Shown here: piece after piece, positions 1-7,319 of the stretch
Layout: each line of letters starts with the position of its first letter
Position numbering within the stretch: position 1 is the first letter of the stretch
Source of the DNA: Candidatus Cloacimonadota bacterium
Lineage (GTDB): Bacteria > Cloacimonadota > Cloacimonadia > Cloacimonadales > TCS61
Direction of reading: 5' to 3'
DNA: 18,259 nt
NCBI GenBank assembly: GCA_030628755.1
Contig: DAOVQH010000009.1
Location: 1 to 18,259 of the forward strand
Notes under the pieces: model-generated
The model's input: only the letters and a program-made list of their open reading frames with translations
What the model was told of the DNA's origin: nothing
The model's database searches: none
Program-made: the position numbers and the translations under genes

Positions 1-1262
1 CCCACCAGATCATATTCCCATGAATCGGTTATTTCAACTTCCACGATATCACCTACTTCTGCCTTTCCTTCTTCTATAAAAACAGTTCCGTCAATTTCAG
101 GTGCATCGAAATAACCTCTTCCTTCAAAGGGAAATTCTTTGTCATCGCTAATTCGGTCAATAATTACTTTTATTTTTTTGCCGATAAGACCAGCAAGAAA
201 TTCCTCGGAAATGCTCTGCTGAATTAACATTAACTCATCTTTTCTTGTTTCTGCAACTTCTTTGGGAACCTGTTCTTTCAAACTATATGCAGGAGTATCT
301 TCTTCACGGGAATAAGTGAAAATACCCAGTCTTTCAAATTTTGTTTCGTGGATAAAATCTTTCAGTTCCTGAAATTTCTCTTCTGTTTCTCCCGGATAAC
401 CCACTATCAATGTCGTGCGGATGATAGCCCGGGGGATTTTATTTCTTATTTCATTTATAATTGAAATGATTTTTTTCTTCGTAACTTTACGGTTCATGCT
501 TTGCAGGATTTCATCATTAATGTGCTGGATTGGAACCTCGAAATATTTACAGACTTTCGAAAGCTTTGCGATAGTATTTATAATCTCCGATGTAATATGA
601 ACAGGATGAAGATACAAGAGGCGTATCCATTCAAATTTGTCGATTTTGTGAAGTTCAGTAAGAAGTTCAGCCAATTTTGGTTTTCCGTAAATATCCACAC
701 CATATTGAGCAGTATCCTGAGCTGTGATTATCAATTCTTTTACACCTCTTTCTGCAAGGGATTGAGCTTCTTTTATCAGGTTTTTTATGGGAACACTTTG
801 CAGGTCTCCTCTGATAGCAGGAATGGCACAATAACTGCAATGATTATTACACCCATCACTCACACGCAGAAAGGCAAAATGGGGGAGAGTCAGGAGTTTT
901 CGTTCGGTTACAGGATTTGTTTTAAATATTTTAGCAAAGCTTTGAAAATCTTTAAATTCGACTAATTCATCGATTTCAGGAATGGATTCTTTTATTTCGT
1001 TAAAATATCTTTTTATTAGGCAACCTGTAACGATAAGTCTCTTGCAATTTCCTGTTTTTTTAAATTCTACTGCTGTTAAAATGGTTTCTATGGATTCTTC
1101 CTTGGCATCCAGGATAAAACCACAGGTATTGATTATAATTACTTCAGCTTCTTCCCACAGGTCTGTTTGAATGAAGTTTTTTTGCTCAATAATAGCAGCA
1201 AAGATTTCGCTATCTACAAGGTTCTTTGAACAACCCAGACTTATCATTGCATATTTTTTCAT
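1..1262 (-). CDS. rimO: RimO, ribosomal protein uS12 methylthiotransferase (3' end beyond window)
   Basis: The translation from ATG 1262-1260 begins MKKYAMISLGCSKNLVDSE; SLGCSKNLVDSE is the hallmark of RimO's N-terminal MTTase domain. The second N-terminal Cys is in NTCGF and the third in VTGC. The radical-SAM cluster motif is CNNHCSYC, followed by AIP. The last visible residues are WEYDLVG, the end of the TRAM domain, so of about 420 residues only a few at the C-terminus are missing. The family adds a methylthio group to the conserved aspartate of uS12 using two [4Fe-4S] clusters and SAM. The start is chosen because it gives the standard N-terminus; it has only a weak SD of its own and overlaps an upstream mini-ORF by ATGA. 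It is separated from the DUF1015 gene by a 417-bp repeat-rich gap. Function is certain from motifs; operon membership is not. Confidence 0.96.
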   Translation of the reverse strand, partial: MKKYAMISLGCSKNLVDSEIFAAIIEQKNFIQTDLWEEAEVIIINTCGFILDAKEESIETILTAVEFKKTGNCKRLIVTGCLIKRYFNEIKESIPEIDELVEFKDFQSFAKIFKTNPVTERKLLTLPHFAFLRVSDGCNNHCSYCAIPAIRGDLQSVPIKNLIKEAQSLAERGVKELIITAQDTAQYGVDIYGKPKLAELLTELHKIDKFEWIRLLYLHPVHITSEIINTIAKLSKVCKYFEVPIQHINDEILQSMNRKVTKKKIISIINEIRNKIPRAIIRTTLIVGYPGETEEKFQELKDFIHETKFERLGIFTYSREEDTPAYSLKEQVPKEVAETRKDELMLIQQSISEEFLAGLIGKKIKVIIDRISDDKEFPFEGRGYFDAPEIDGTVFIEEGKAEVGDIVEVEITDSWEYDLV

Positions 1263-1282
1263 TTAGTACTCAAATATTCCAT
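1259..1282 (-). CDS. Possible 7-codon leader peptide coupled to rimO
   Basis: Reading the minus strand, AAGGGGAATAAA precedes ATG at 1282-1280, which opens MEYLSTK and stops at TGA 1261-1259. The stop overlaps the rimO ATG as ATGA, the usual arrangement for translational coupling, and rimO has little SD of its own. The good SD is the right half of the palindrome at 1287-1305, so a repeat element may supply the ribosome entry site. It could equally be an accident of repeat insertion. Confidence 0.35.
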   Translation of the reverse strand: MEYLSTK

Positions 1283-1286
1283 TTTA

Positions 1287-1305
1287 TTCCCCTTTGTAAG
1301 GGGAA
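1287..1305. repeat. Palindrome TTCCCCTT-TGT-AAGGGGAA
   Basis: Perfect 8-bp arms (1287-1294 and 1298-1305) with a 3-nt loop. A second AAGGGG at 1311-1316 could pair alternatively. On the minus strand one arm contributes the SD in front of the mini-ORF that overlaps rimO. Confidence 0.7.
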
Positions 1306-1347
1306 ACAAAAAGGGGTTCAACTTATTTTTTCTCCAAAATATACTTG

Positions 1348-1369
1348 TTCCCATGCTCCTGCGTGGGAA
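1348..1369. repeat. Palindrome TTCCCATGC-tcct-GCGTGGGAA
   Basis: Nine-bp arms with one G-T type mismatch and a 4-nt loop. It is GC-rich compared with its surroundings and resembles dispersed GTTCCCA...TGGGAAC intergenic repeats of other genomes. No coding potential. Confidence 0.6.
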
Positions 1370-1375
1370 TACATT

Positions 1376-1408
1376 AAACTTGCCAAGTTTTCAAAACTTG
1401 GCAAGTTT
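1376..1408. repeat. Perfect 16-bp-arm palindrome
   Basis: AAACTTGCCAAGTTTT (1376-1391) and AAAACTTGGCAAGTTT (1393-1408) are exact reverse complements around a single C. It is long enough to extrude or to form a very stable RNA hairpin, but lacks a clear U-tract on either side. Most likely a dispersed repeat unit. Confidence 0.8.
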
Positions 1409-1420
1409 CATTTAGCGCTA

Positions 1421-1455
1421 AACTTGACACAAGTCGAAAGATCTTGTGTTAAGTT
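1421..1455. repeat. Inverted repeat AACTTGACACAAG / CTTGTGTTAAGTT
   Basis: Thirteen-bp arms (1421-1433, 1443-1455), 12 of 13 paired, with a 9-nt loop. It lies just beyond the 16-bp palindrome in the DUF1015-rimO gap. Confidence 0.6.
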
Positions 1456-1519
1456 GATTGATTATATGAAACATCAATGAAACAATCATTATCATTCCAA
1501 TAAAAAATTGACTGTATTC

Positions 1520-1592
1520 AACTTAAGTCATCCCGCACTAATTTGGAAATCTTATTATACAACAAGCAAATAAGTGCAGGATAACTCAAGTT
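1520..1592. repeat. Imperfect long inverted repeat
   Basis: The 22-bp arms at 1520-1541 and 1571-1592 match the reverse complement at about 18 positions (AACTTrAGTyATCCyGCACT), separated by 29 bp. No ORF inside. Probably a small palindromic element; the rest of the 1263-1679 gap shows only further dyads. Confidence 0.5.
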
Positions 1593-1656
1593 TAGATACT
1601 TGACACAACTCAGTGCATCTCGGTGTTCTAAATCACCTTTTCTGTCATAATATTTT

Positions 1657-1675
1657 CTCAAACCGGAGGTTTGAG
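1657..1675 (-). terminator. Hairpin immediately after the DUF1015 stop
   Basis: CTCAAACC-GGA-GGTTTGAG is a perfect 8-bp stem just past the stop codon, read on the minus strand. The following sequence is only AAAATATT, a poor U-tract, so it may be a weak terminator, a 3'-end stabiliser or another repeat. Confidence 0.4.
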
Positions 1676-1679
1676 TTAC

Positions 1680-2918
1680 TTAATCCAGCAGATGTACGAT
1701 AACACCCGACCGAAGTTTCGGTTCGAACCAGGTTGACTTTGGTGGCATTACTTTACCAGCATCTGTAATTGCCATCAGTTGCTCGATGGAAGTGGGATAC
1801 ATGGAAAAAGCTACAGCTTCACCAGTATCTACTCGACGCGATAGCTCTTCCATCCCTCGAATTCCGCCAATAAAATCAATTCGTTTGTCTTTACGGGGGT
1901 CACCAATTCCCAGGATGGGGGCTAAAAGATTTTCCTGAAGGATGGATACATCCAGAGATTTTACAAGGTCATGTTCCGAGAATGTTCCTTTCTTTGCTAA
2001 AAGTTTATACCAGGTACCATCGAGGTACATCCCGAAATTATGCAAACTTTCCGGACGATAAGGAGTATCCATTGAAGAAGTTTCAAATTTCTCTTCAACC
2101 AATTCCAGGAATTCTTTAACAGAATGATCATTCAAATCTTTTACAACCCGATTATAATCCATAATATAAAGCTGATCATGTGGAAAGATAACCGATAAAA
2201 AGTAGTTGTATTCTTCTTCCCCTGTATGTTCTGGATTGGCTTTTCTTCTCCTTTGACCAACGATAGTTCCTGAAGCTGAGCGATGATGTCCATCTGCTAC
2301 ATAAAGATAATCAATATCTTTAAATATATTAATGATTTTTTCGATATTTTTCTCATCATCTATCTTCCAGAAAATGTGCCTGATACCATTATCTGCTTCG
2401 AAGTCATAAATCGGTTTCTTTTTTATGAGTTCAGAAACCAGGTTGTTCATATCATCACGTGCTTTATAAGTGAGAAAAACCGGACCTGTATTGGCATTTA
2501 AAATATCCACATGCTTAATTCTGTCTGCCTCTTTTTCTGCACGTGTAAACTCGTGTTTTTTAATGATGTCGTTTTCGTAATCTTCGATAGAAGCTCCAGC
2601 AACCAATCCTATCTGGTCGATATTTCCCATTTTCAGTCGATAAAGATAGAAGCACGGTTTCTTATCCTGGATCAGGACACCTTTTTTAATCATTTTATAA
2701 AGGTTTTCTTTGCCTTTTTGATAAACAGATTCGTCGTAAAGATTAGTTTCTTCTGGAAGATCAATCTCCGGTTTCACTACATGCAGGAAGCTGTAAGGTT
2801 TTCCTATAATCTGTTTGCGGGCTTCAGAAGAATTCAGGACATCATAAGGTGGAGAAGCAACAGCTTTTACCTTTCTGCGAGCAGGTCGCACTCCTTTGAA
2901 CGGTTTTATCATAGCCAT
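1680..2918 (-). CDS. DUF1015 family protein
   Basis: 412 residues, full length for the family. The start MAMIKPFKGVRP, the SPPYDV segment (22-27), the KHEFTRAEKEADRIKH segment (121-136) and the DGHHR motif (209-213) are typical of DUF1015. The DGHxR signature recalls the ParB/Srx-fold serine kinases (SerK, SbnI), so a nucleotide- or phosphoserine-related activity is possible but is inference only. It has no signal peptide or membrane segment and should be cytosolic. The ATG at 2918 has a good SD (GGGAG, 6 nt upstream) and lies 14 bp after the ileS stop, so the two are almost certainly co-transcribed. The biochemical role is unassigned; family membership is secure. Confidence 0.93.
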   Translation of the reverse strand: MAMIKPFKGVRPARRKVKAVASPPYDVLNSSEARKQIIGKPYSFLHVVKPEIDLPEETNLYDESVYQKGKENLYKMIKKGVLIQDKKPCFYLYRLKMGNIDQIGLVAGASIEDYENDIIKKHEFTRAEKEADRIKHVDILNANTGPVFLTYKARDDMNNLVSELIKKKPIYDFEADNGIRHIFWKIDDEKNIEKIINIFKDIDYLYVADGHHRSASGTIVGQRRRKANPEHTGEEEYNYFLSVIFPHDQLYIMDYNRVVKDLNDHSVKEFLELVEEKFETSSMDTPYRPESLHNFGMYLDGTWYKLLAKKGTFSEHDLVKSLDVSILQENLLAPILGIGDPRKDKRIDFIGGIRGMEELSRRVDTGEAVAFSMYPTSIEQLMAITDAGKVMPPKSTWFEPKLRSGVIVHLLD

Positions 2919-2932
2919 TTATTACTCCCGAA

Positions 2933-5900
2933 TTATTTACTTTTCTCGATCTTCAGATACACTTCCTTACCATTTACATCCCATTTTTTCATGTCACTAT
3001 CTGGTTTTTTAACGAGAGTAACTGAATTAGTAAGCGTTTCATTTTTAATGTACTCGGAATATGTGGAAAATACTTTCCGGATATCATCTCCTGCATAATA
3101 GAACAGATTTATTCTGTCCATGATCTCGAAATCTCTTTCCTTACGTGTATATTGAATTTTATTTACAAGTTCGCGAGCCAGTCCTTCCTCTATCAGTTCC
3201 GGGGTCAAGGTTATATCCAAAGCGACAAAAATGTCCTTATTAGTCTCAAAAACAAAACCGTCTTTATCCTTGATGGAAATAAACAGGTCTTCTTCAGTAA
3301 GTTTGAAAGTTCCTCCATCGATTTCTAGGTAATAATCCTTTCCCTGACGTAAAGTTTCAACAATATGGTTTGCATCCATCTGTTCAAGGGCTGCAGTAAT
3401 GCGATTTATGTGTTTCCCATATTTCGGTCCCATTACTTTGAAATTCGGTTTGAATTCATAGCTGATAAAATCACTCTTTTCCTTGATGTATTTAATCTCT
3501 TTTATATTGATTTCTTCTTTGATGAGATTTTCCATCCTAACAACCAGAGACTTATATTTTTCTGGAATATAAAAAGCTGTAAGGGTCTGACGAACCTTTA
3601 TCTGACAGGTATTTCGGGCTGCTCTACCCAGAGATACAAGGTCAATAACTATTCTCATCTCTTCTTCTAATTTCGGATAGATCACATCTTTATTACAAAC
3701 TGGATAATCTTCGAGGTGTACACTTTCCTTGCCTGTCAGGTTAAGAAATATCTCTTCGGAAAGAAACGGAGCAAAGGGAGCCATTAATTTACTAACTGCA
3801 ATCAAAACCTGATGCAGGGTAAGAAATGCCTGCTTTTTATCTTCTGTCAGTTCCATTTCCCAGTATCTTCTTCTACTTCGGCGTACATACCAGTTGGAAA
3901 GTTCATCAACCACAAAACTCTGGATTGCTCGTACTGCTCTGGTAAGATCATATTTATCGATGTTTCTGGTTACATCGGAAATAAGGCTATTAAGTCTGGA
4001 AATTACCCATCTGTCGATTTCTGCTGTTTTTTCATCCGTTATTTCGTATTTATTGGCATCGAAATTATCAATATTCGCATAGGTCACATAAAATGAATAA
4101 ACATTCTTCAGAGTTCCGAAGAATTTATTTACTATCTCTACAACTGCTTTTTCATCGAACCTGGTTGGAATCCAGGGAGGACTTACAACGAGCAAATACC
4201 AGCGAACTGCATCTGCACCATACTTTTCCATCATTTCTATGGGGTTGAGAATGTTACCTTTCCTTTTGCTCATTTTCTGACCTTCTTTATCGAGTATAAG
4301 GTCATTTACCAGCACATTATTATAAGAGGATTTTCCCATTAACATTGTGGAGATAGCCAGCATTGAATAGAACCAACCGCGTGTCTGGTCGATTCCTTCA
4401 CTGATGAAATCTGCAGGGAACAGCTCTTTTTCAAATCTATCTTTATTCTCAAACGGATAGTGCCATTGTGCAAAAGGCATAGCACCACTATCGAACCAGC
4501 AGTCGATAACTTCCGGTGTTCTGAGCATCTTACCTTTGCATTTTGGACATGTAAGTTCAATATCATCCACGTATGGTCTGTGAAGCTCGATATCTTCAGG
4601 AACATCAGAACCAGTTTTCATTTTACCTTTTTCGCGCAGTTCTTTGATTGAGCCAATGCTTTCTAATTCGCCGCATTTCTTACAAACCCAGATATTGAGG
4701 GGAGTTCCCCAGAACCTGTCACGGGAAATTGCCCAGTCCACGTTATTTTCCAACCACTCACCAAAGCGCTTTTCTCCGACAAATGGGGGATACCAGTTTA
4801 TTTTCCTGTTGTTTTCCAGCATCTGCTCTTTGTAATCACTGGTTTTGATGTACCAGCTTGAACGTGCATAGTAAATAAGTGGACTATCACAACGCCAGCA
4901 GAATGGATAGCTGTGAACGATCTGTTTGAGTTTATAAAGCAGATTTCTTTCTTTCAGGTTTCGGATGATCCCTTTATCTGCATCTTTAACGAATACTCCA
5001 GCCCAATAAGTTACTTTTTCAGTAAATTTTCCAGCTTCATCTACAGGTTGAATTACAGGCAGGTTATATAATTGTCCGATGTCGTAGTCATCCTGACCAA
5101 AAGCAGGAGCTGTATGAACAACTCCAGTTCCTTCATCCATTGTTACGTAATCTGCCAGAGCGATGTAGAATGCTTTTTCCTTGGGAACAACAAATGGGAA
5201 AAGCTGCTCAAATTCTTTGAATTCAAGTTCTTTACCTGTGTATTCCTCAACGATTTCATATTCGCCTTCGATGACTTCAAGGCGTGCTTTTGCCAGAATA
5301 AGAAATTCATTGTTGTGTTTGATCTTCACATATATTTTAGATGGATGAACAACAAGAGCTACATTTGAGATGAGTGTCCAGGGTGTTGTTGTCCAGGCTA
5401 AGAAAAAGGTTTTATCTTCCTCTTTTACTTTGAATTTAATGAAAACCGAAGGGTCTTCTGTATCTTCATATCCCTGTGCAACCTCGTGACTGGAAAGTGG
5501 AGTTCCGCAACTGGGGCAATAAGGAACGATCTTATGACCTTTGTAGATCAATCCTTTCTTATAATAATCGTTCAAAATCCACCATACAGTTTCGATATAA
5601 TCGTTTGTAAGGGTGATGTATGGATTATTCATGTCTATCCAGTAGCCCATGATTCTGGTCATTTCACGCCATTCTTTTTCGTAAGTAAATACAGATTCTT
5701 TACATTTATTGTTGAATTTTTCCAAACCGTATTCTTCAATTTCTTTTTTGTCTTTCAAGCCGAGCTGTTTTTCAACTTCTATCTCAACGGGAAGACCGTG
5801 AGTATCCCAACCAGCTTTTCTTTTTACAAGAAAGCCTTTCATTGTTTTATAACGGCAGATCGAGTCTTTGATAGCCCTGGAAATTACGTGGTGAATTCCG

Positions 5901-6061
5901 GGCATACCGTTTGCTGTGGGAGGTCCTTCAAAAAACACAAATTGTTTTGCTTTTTCGCGATATTTCTCGCTTTTTACAGCAGTGTCTTCTTCTTCCCAGT
6001 ATTTGCGGATCCTTTTTTCCAGGTCTGCTGTTTTTTCTTTTATATTTACACTTTTATACAT
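2933..6061 (-). CDS. ileS: Isoleucyl-tRNA synthetase (type 2)
   Basis: 1042 residues, complete. The HIGH region reads GPPTANGMPGIHHV (46-59), the form seen in type-2 (eukaryote-like) IleRS, and the KMSKS loop is KMSKRKGN (596-603). GWDTHGLP, PYCPSCGTPLSSHE, AWTTTPWT in the editing-domain entry, and DCWFDSG...QWHYP are all present, with extra Cys pairs (CWRC, CKKC/CPKC) in the insertions. The enzyme charges tRNA-Ile in the cytosol and hydrolyses Val-tRNA-Ile in its CP1 domain. Type-2 IleRS enzymes are commonly tolerant of mupirocin; whether this one is cannot be read from sequence. The ATG follows AGGAG at 5 nt, with the SD sitting in the loop of a short inverted repeat. It is preceded by the small zinc protein (57-bp gap) and followed by DUF1015 (14-bp gap). 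No T-box leader is visible upstream. Confidence 0.98.
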   Translation of the reverse strand: MYKSVNIKEKTADLEKRIRKYWEEEDTAVKSEKYREKAKQFVFFEGPPTANGMPGIHHVISRAIKDSICRYKTMKGFLVKRKAGWDTHGLPVEIEVEKQLGLKDKKEIEEYGLEKFNNKCKESVFTYEKEWREMTRIMGYWIDMNNPYITLTNDYIETVWWILNDYYKKGLIYKGHKIVPYCPSCGTPLSSHEVAQGYEDTEDPSVFIKFKVKEEDKTFFLAWTTTPWTLISNVALVVHPSKIYVKIKHNNEFLILAKARLEVIEGEYEIVEEYTGKELEFKEFEQLFPFVVPKEKAFYIALADYVTMDEGTGVVHTAPAFGQDDYDIGQLYNLPVIQPVDEAGKFTEKVTYWAGVFVKDADKGIIRNLKERNLLYKLKQIVHSYPFCWRCDSPLIYYARSSWYIKTSDYKEQMLENNRKINWYPPFVGEKRFGEWLENNVDWAISRDRFWGTPLNIWVCKKCGELESIGSIKELREKGKMKTGSDVPEDIELHRPYVDDIELTCPKCKGKMLRTPEVIDCWFDSGAMPFAQWHYPFENKDRFEKELFPADFISEGIDQTRGWFYSMLAISTMLMGKSSYNNVLVNDLILDKEGQKMSKRKGNILNPIEMMEKYGADAVRWYLLVVSPPWIPTRFDEKAVVEIVNKFFGTLKNVYSFYVTYANIDNFDANKYEITDEKTAEIDRWVISRLNSLISDVTRNIDKYDLTRAVRAIQSFVVDELSNWYVRRSRRRYWEMELTEDKKQAFLTLHQVLIAVSKLMAPFAPFLSEEIFLNLTGKESVHLEDYPVCNKDVIYPKLEEEMRIVIDLVSLGRAARNTCQIKVRQTLTAFYIPEKYKSLVVRMENLIKEEINIKEIKYIKEKSDFISYEFKPNFKVMGPKYGKHINRITAALEQMDANHIVETLRQGKDYYLEIDGGTFKLTEEDLFISIKDKDGFVFETNKDIFVALDITLTPELIEEGLARELVNKIQYTRKERDFEIMDRINLFYYAGDDIRKVFSTYSEYIKNETLTNSVTLVKKPDSDMKKWDVNGKEVYLKIEKSK

Positions 6062-6078
6062 TTAAACTCCTGTTTAAA
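6061..6078 (-). promoter_or_regulatory. ileS SD inside a small inverted repeat
   Basis: TTTAAAC-AGGA-GTTTAAA (minus strand) is a perfect 7-bp stem whose loop is the core of the ileS SD and whose last base is the A of the ATG. The AT-rich stem would be weak, so it might act as a temperature- or translation-sensitive switch, or be chance in AT-rich DNA. Confidence 0.35.
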
Positions 6079-6118
6079 AAATCTATGAAGAGAATTAGCA
6101 TAAGCCAACTCTCAAAGG

Positions 6119-6364
6119 TTATTCTTTATCTTCTTTAAATAATTCTTTGTAATATTCTTTCAGCTCTGGAATGTCTTTCACATAATCTTTCCAGGCTTTT
6201 GTTGCTTTTTCAATGTCCACGCATTTATGACATAACATAATTGTGTTATCAGGAGTTGTGCCAATATAACCGCGGTCATAACAGGTGTTACAGGTTTTTT
6301 TCTTCCTGTTATGAGCCGCCAGCTCCTTTGCCTTTTCCAGGTGCTTATCATCTAATCTGAACAT
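6119..6364 (-). CDS. Small zinc-ribbon protein of the ileS operon
   Basis: 81 residues with two CxxC knuckles: CNTCYDRGYIG (first Cys about residue 25) and CHKC about 17 residues later. This is like half of a DnaJ-type CxxCxGxG zinc module and predicts a single zinc site. The flanks are highly charged (KAKELAAHNRKKK at the N-side, KELFKEDKE at the end) and look helical. SD AAGAGG precedes the ATG at 6 nt. It is the first gene of a likely three-gene unit with ileS and DUF1015. I do not recognise a named family; a role with RNA or the translation machinery is a guess from context. Confidence 0.75.
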   Translation of the reverse strand: MFRLDDKHLEKAKELAAHNRKKKTCNTCYDRGYIGTTPDNTIMLCHKCVDIEKATKAWKDYVKDIPELKEYYKELFKEDKE

Positions 6365-6440
6365 TATCTACCTCTTAATAAGCCTAAGGCTTATAAAACT
6401 TGCTCAAAACTTTTTTAATATGTGTAAATGTCAATATTAA
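6365..6440 (-). promoter_or_regulatory. Upstream region of the ileS operon with a palindrome and a -35-like box
   Basis: ATAAGCCT-a-AGGCTTAT (6378-6394) is a perfect 8-bp dyad ending 14 bp before the first start codon, placed where an operator could act. A TTGACA on the minus strand (6434-6429) could be a -35 box, but I see no convincing -10 at the right distance. Treat as a candidate region only. Confidence 0.3.
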
Positions 6441-6490
6441 TAAGCTAACAGGAATCCTTCGAAAAAATTTCAGAATCGTTTTGGCTCTCG

Positions 6491-6563
6491 GACGCAACTA
6501 CTACTTATCCGTAGCTGGAGCTACAAACACAACATTTCACAGCAGGAGCTATGAAACGAGTAA
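6491..6563 (+). repeat. 73-bp repeat, copy 1
   Basis: Matches 7133-7206 over its whole length except for one inserted T and one G/C change. It contains the dyad GTAGCT-gg-AGCTAC (6511-6524). No open frame of note. See copy 2. Confidence 0.9.
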
Positions 6564-7132
6564 AAGCTTGTTAATTGGAATTGTTAGATTGGAATCCCTC
6601 TGCCGGTCTTCTCCGGCAACTGCCGGATACGCCCCGACAGGCTATACGCCACAGCGTATAAATCTCCTTTCAAAACAAAGGGAGAACATAAGAAACCGTT
6701 AAAAGAAAGCAAAACTGTATTCATTCCTAAACTTATATTGGAAATGGAATGATTTGCAACGGTTGAATTTCGCACGATCTAAGTGTCCAATCTGTTTTTT
6801 CACATAATGAACCGGAAAGTTCATCATGAGTAAATTCTTCCTGTTTATCTACGTTTCCCTTTTAGGAATGAAATTCCGTCTCAAAGGGAATTGTATCTGT
6901 CTGGGCGTAGTCCCGAAAATTTTCGGGACGAAGACTGAAAGGATTCCGATAACTTCTCGTTCCTAAACTCCGTTTGGGAACGTAGATGTTTTTGAAACTA
7001 CGTTTCGCAACCTCGAAAGGGTAAAGTTCCCAGGAATCTTTAACACTCTGGTTACAAAGCCCCAGCCTGTCGGGGCGTAGTTTACGGAGACTGGCTTGGT
7101 AACCTGCTCTCGTTAAATAGCTCCAGCTATGT
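6564..7132. other. Gene-free, palindrome-rich segment between two repeat copies
   Basis: No credible gene on either strand. Dyads visible: TGCCGG-tcttct-CCGGCA-ac-TGCCGG (6601-6626, able to pair two ways), a perfect 20-bp palindrome GTCCCGAAAATTTTCGGGAC (6910-6929), CGTTCCTAAAC/GTTTGGGAACG (6959-6983), and GCCCC...GGGGC (7059-7076). The 15-mer at 6629-6643 recurs exactly inverted at 7064-7078. The short frames on the minus strand are composed of these repeats and have no RBS. Confidence 0.6.
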
Positions 7133-7206
7133 GACGCAACTACTACTTTATCCGTAGCTGGAGCTACAAACACAACATTTCACAGCAGGACCTATGAAAC
7201 GAGTAA
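7133..7206 (+). repeat. 73-bp repeat, copy 2
   Basis: Same orientation as copy 1 with two differences, ending about 110 bp before the methyltransferase start. The preceding ATAGCTCCAGCTAT (7117-7130) echoes the dyad inside the repeat. Confidence 0.9.
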
Positions 7207-7252
7207 TGTTATCAGTACTTTATCATATTTTTGTTTAATTGATATTTTATTC

Positions 7253-7282
7253 TTGACGCAGTTAAAAGCTTTAAACAATCTA
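7253..7282 (+). promoter_or_regulatory. Weak candidate promoter for the restriction-modification gene
   Basis: TTGACG (7253-7258) followed at 18 bp by AATCTA (7277-7282). The -35 is good and the -10 poor. It lies 38 bp before the start codon, which itself has no clear SD (AAAAGAAAAAT). Confidence 0.3.
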
Positions 7283-7319
7283 CATTTAATGGAATACAGT
7301 CTGAATGTAAAAGAAAAAT

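Noticed and set aside
501..965. Plus-strand frames inside rimO and ileS (for example 501-965, 5486-6088)
   Set aside because: They are antisense shadows of clear genes, lack RBSs and show no recognisable domains.
6119..6364. Small zinc protein as DnaJ
   Set aside because: It has only one pair of CxxC knuckles, no J-domain and only 81 residues.
6862..7173. Minus-strand 103-codon frame in the repeat region
   Set aside because: It is made of palindromes and the 73-bp repeat, with no RBS or domain.
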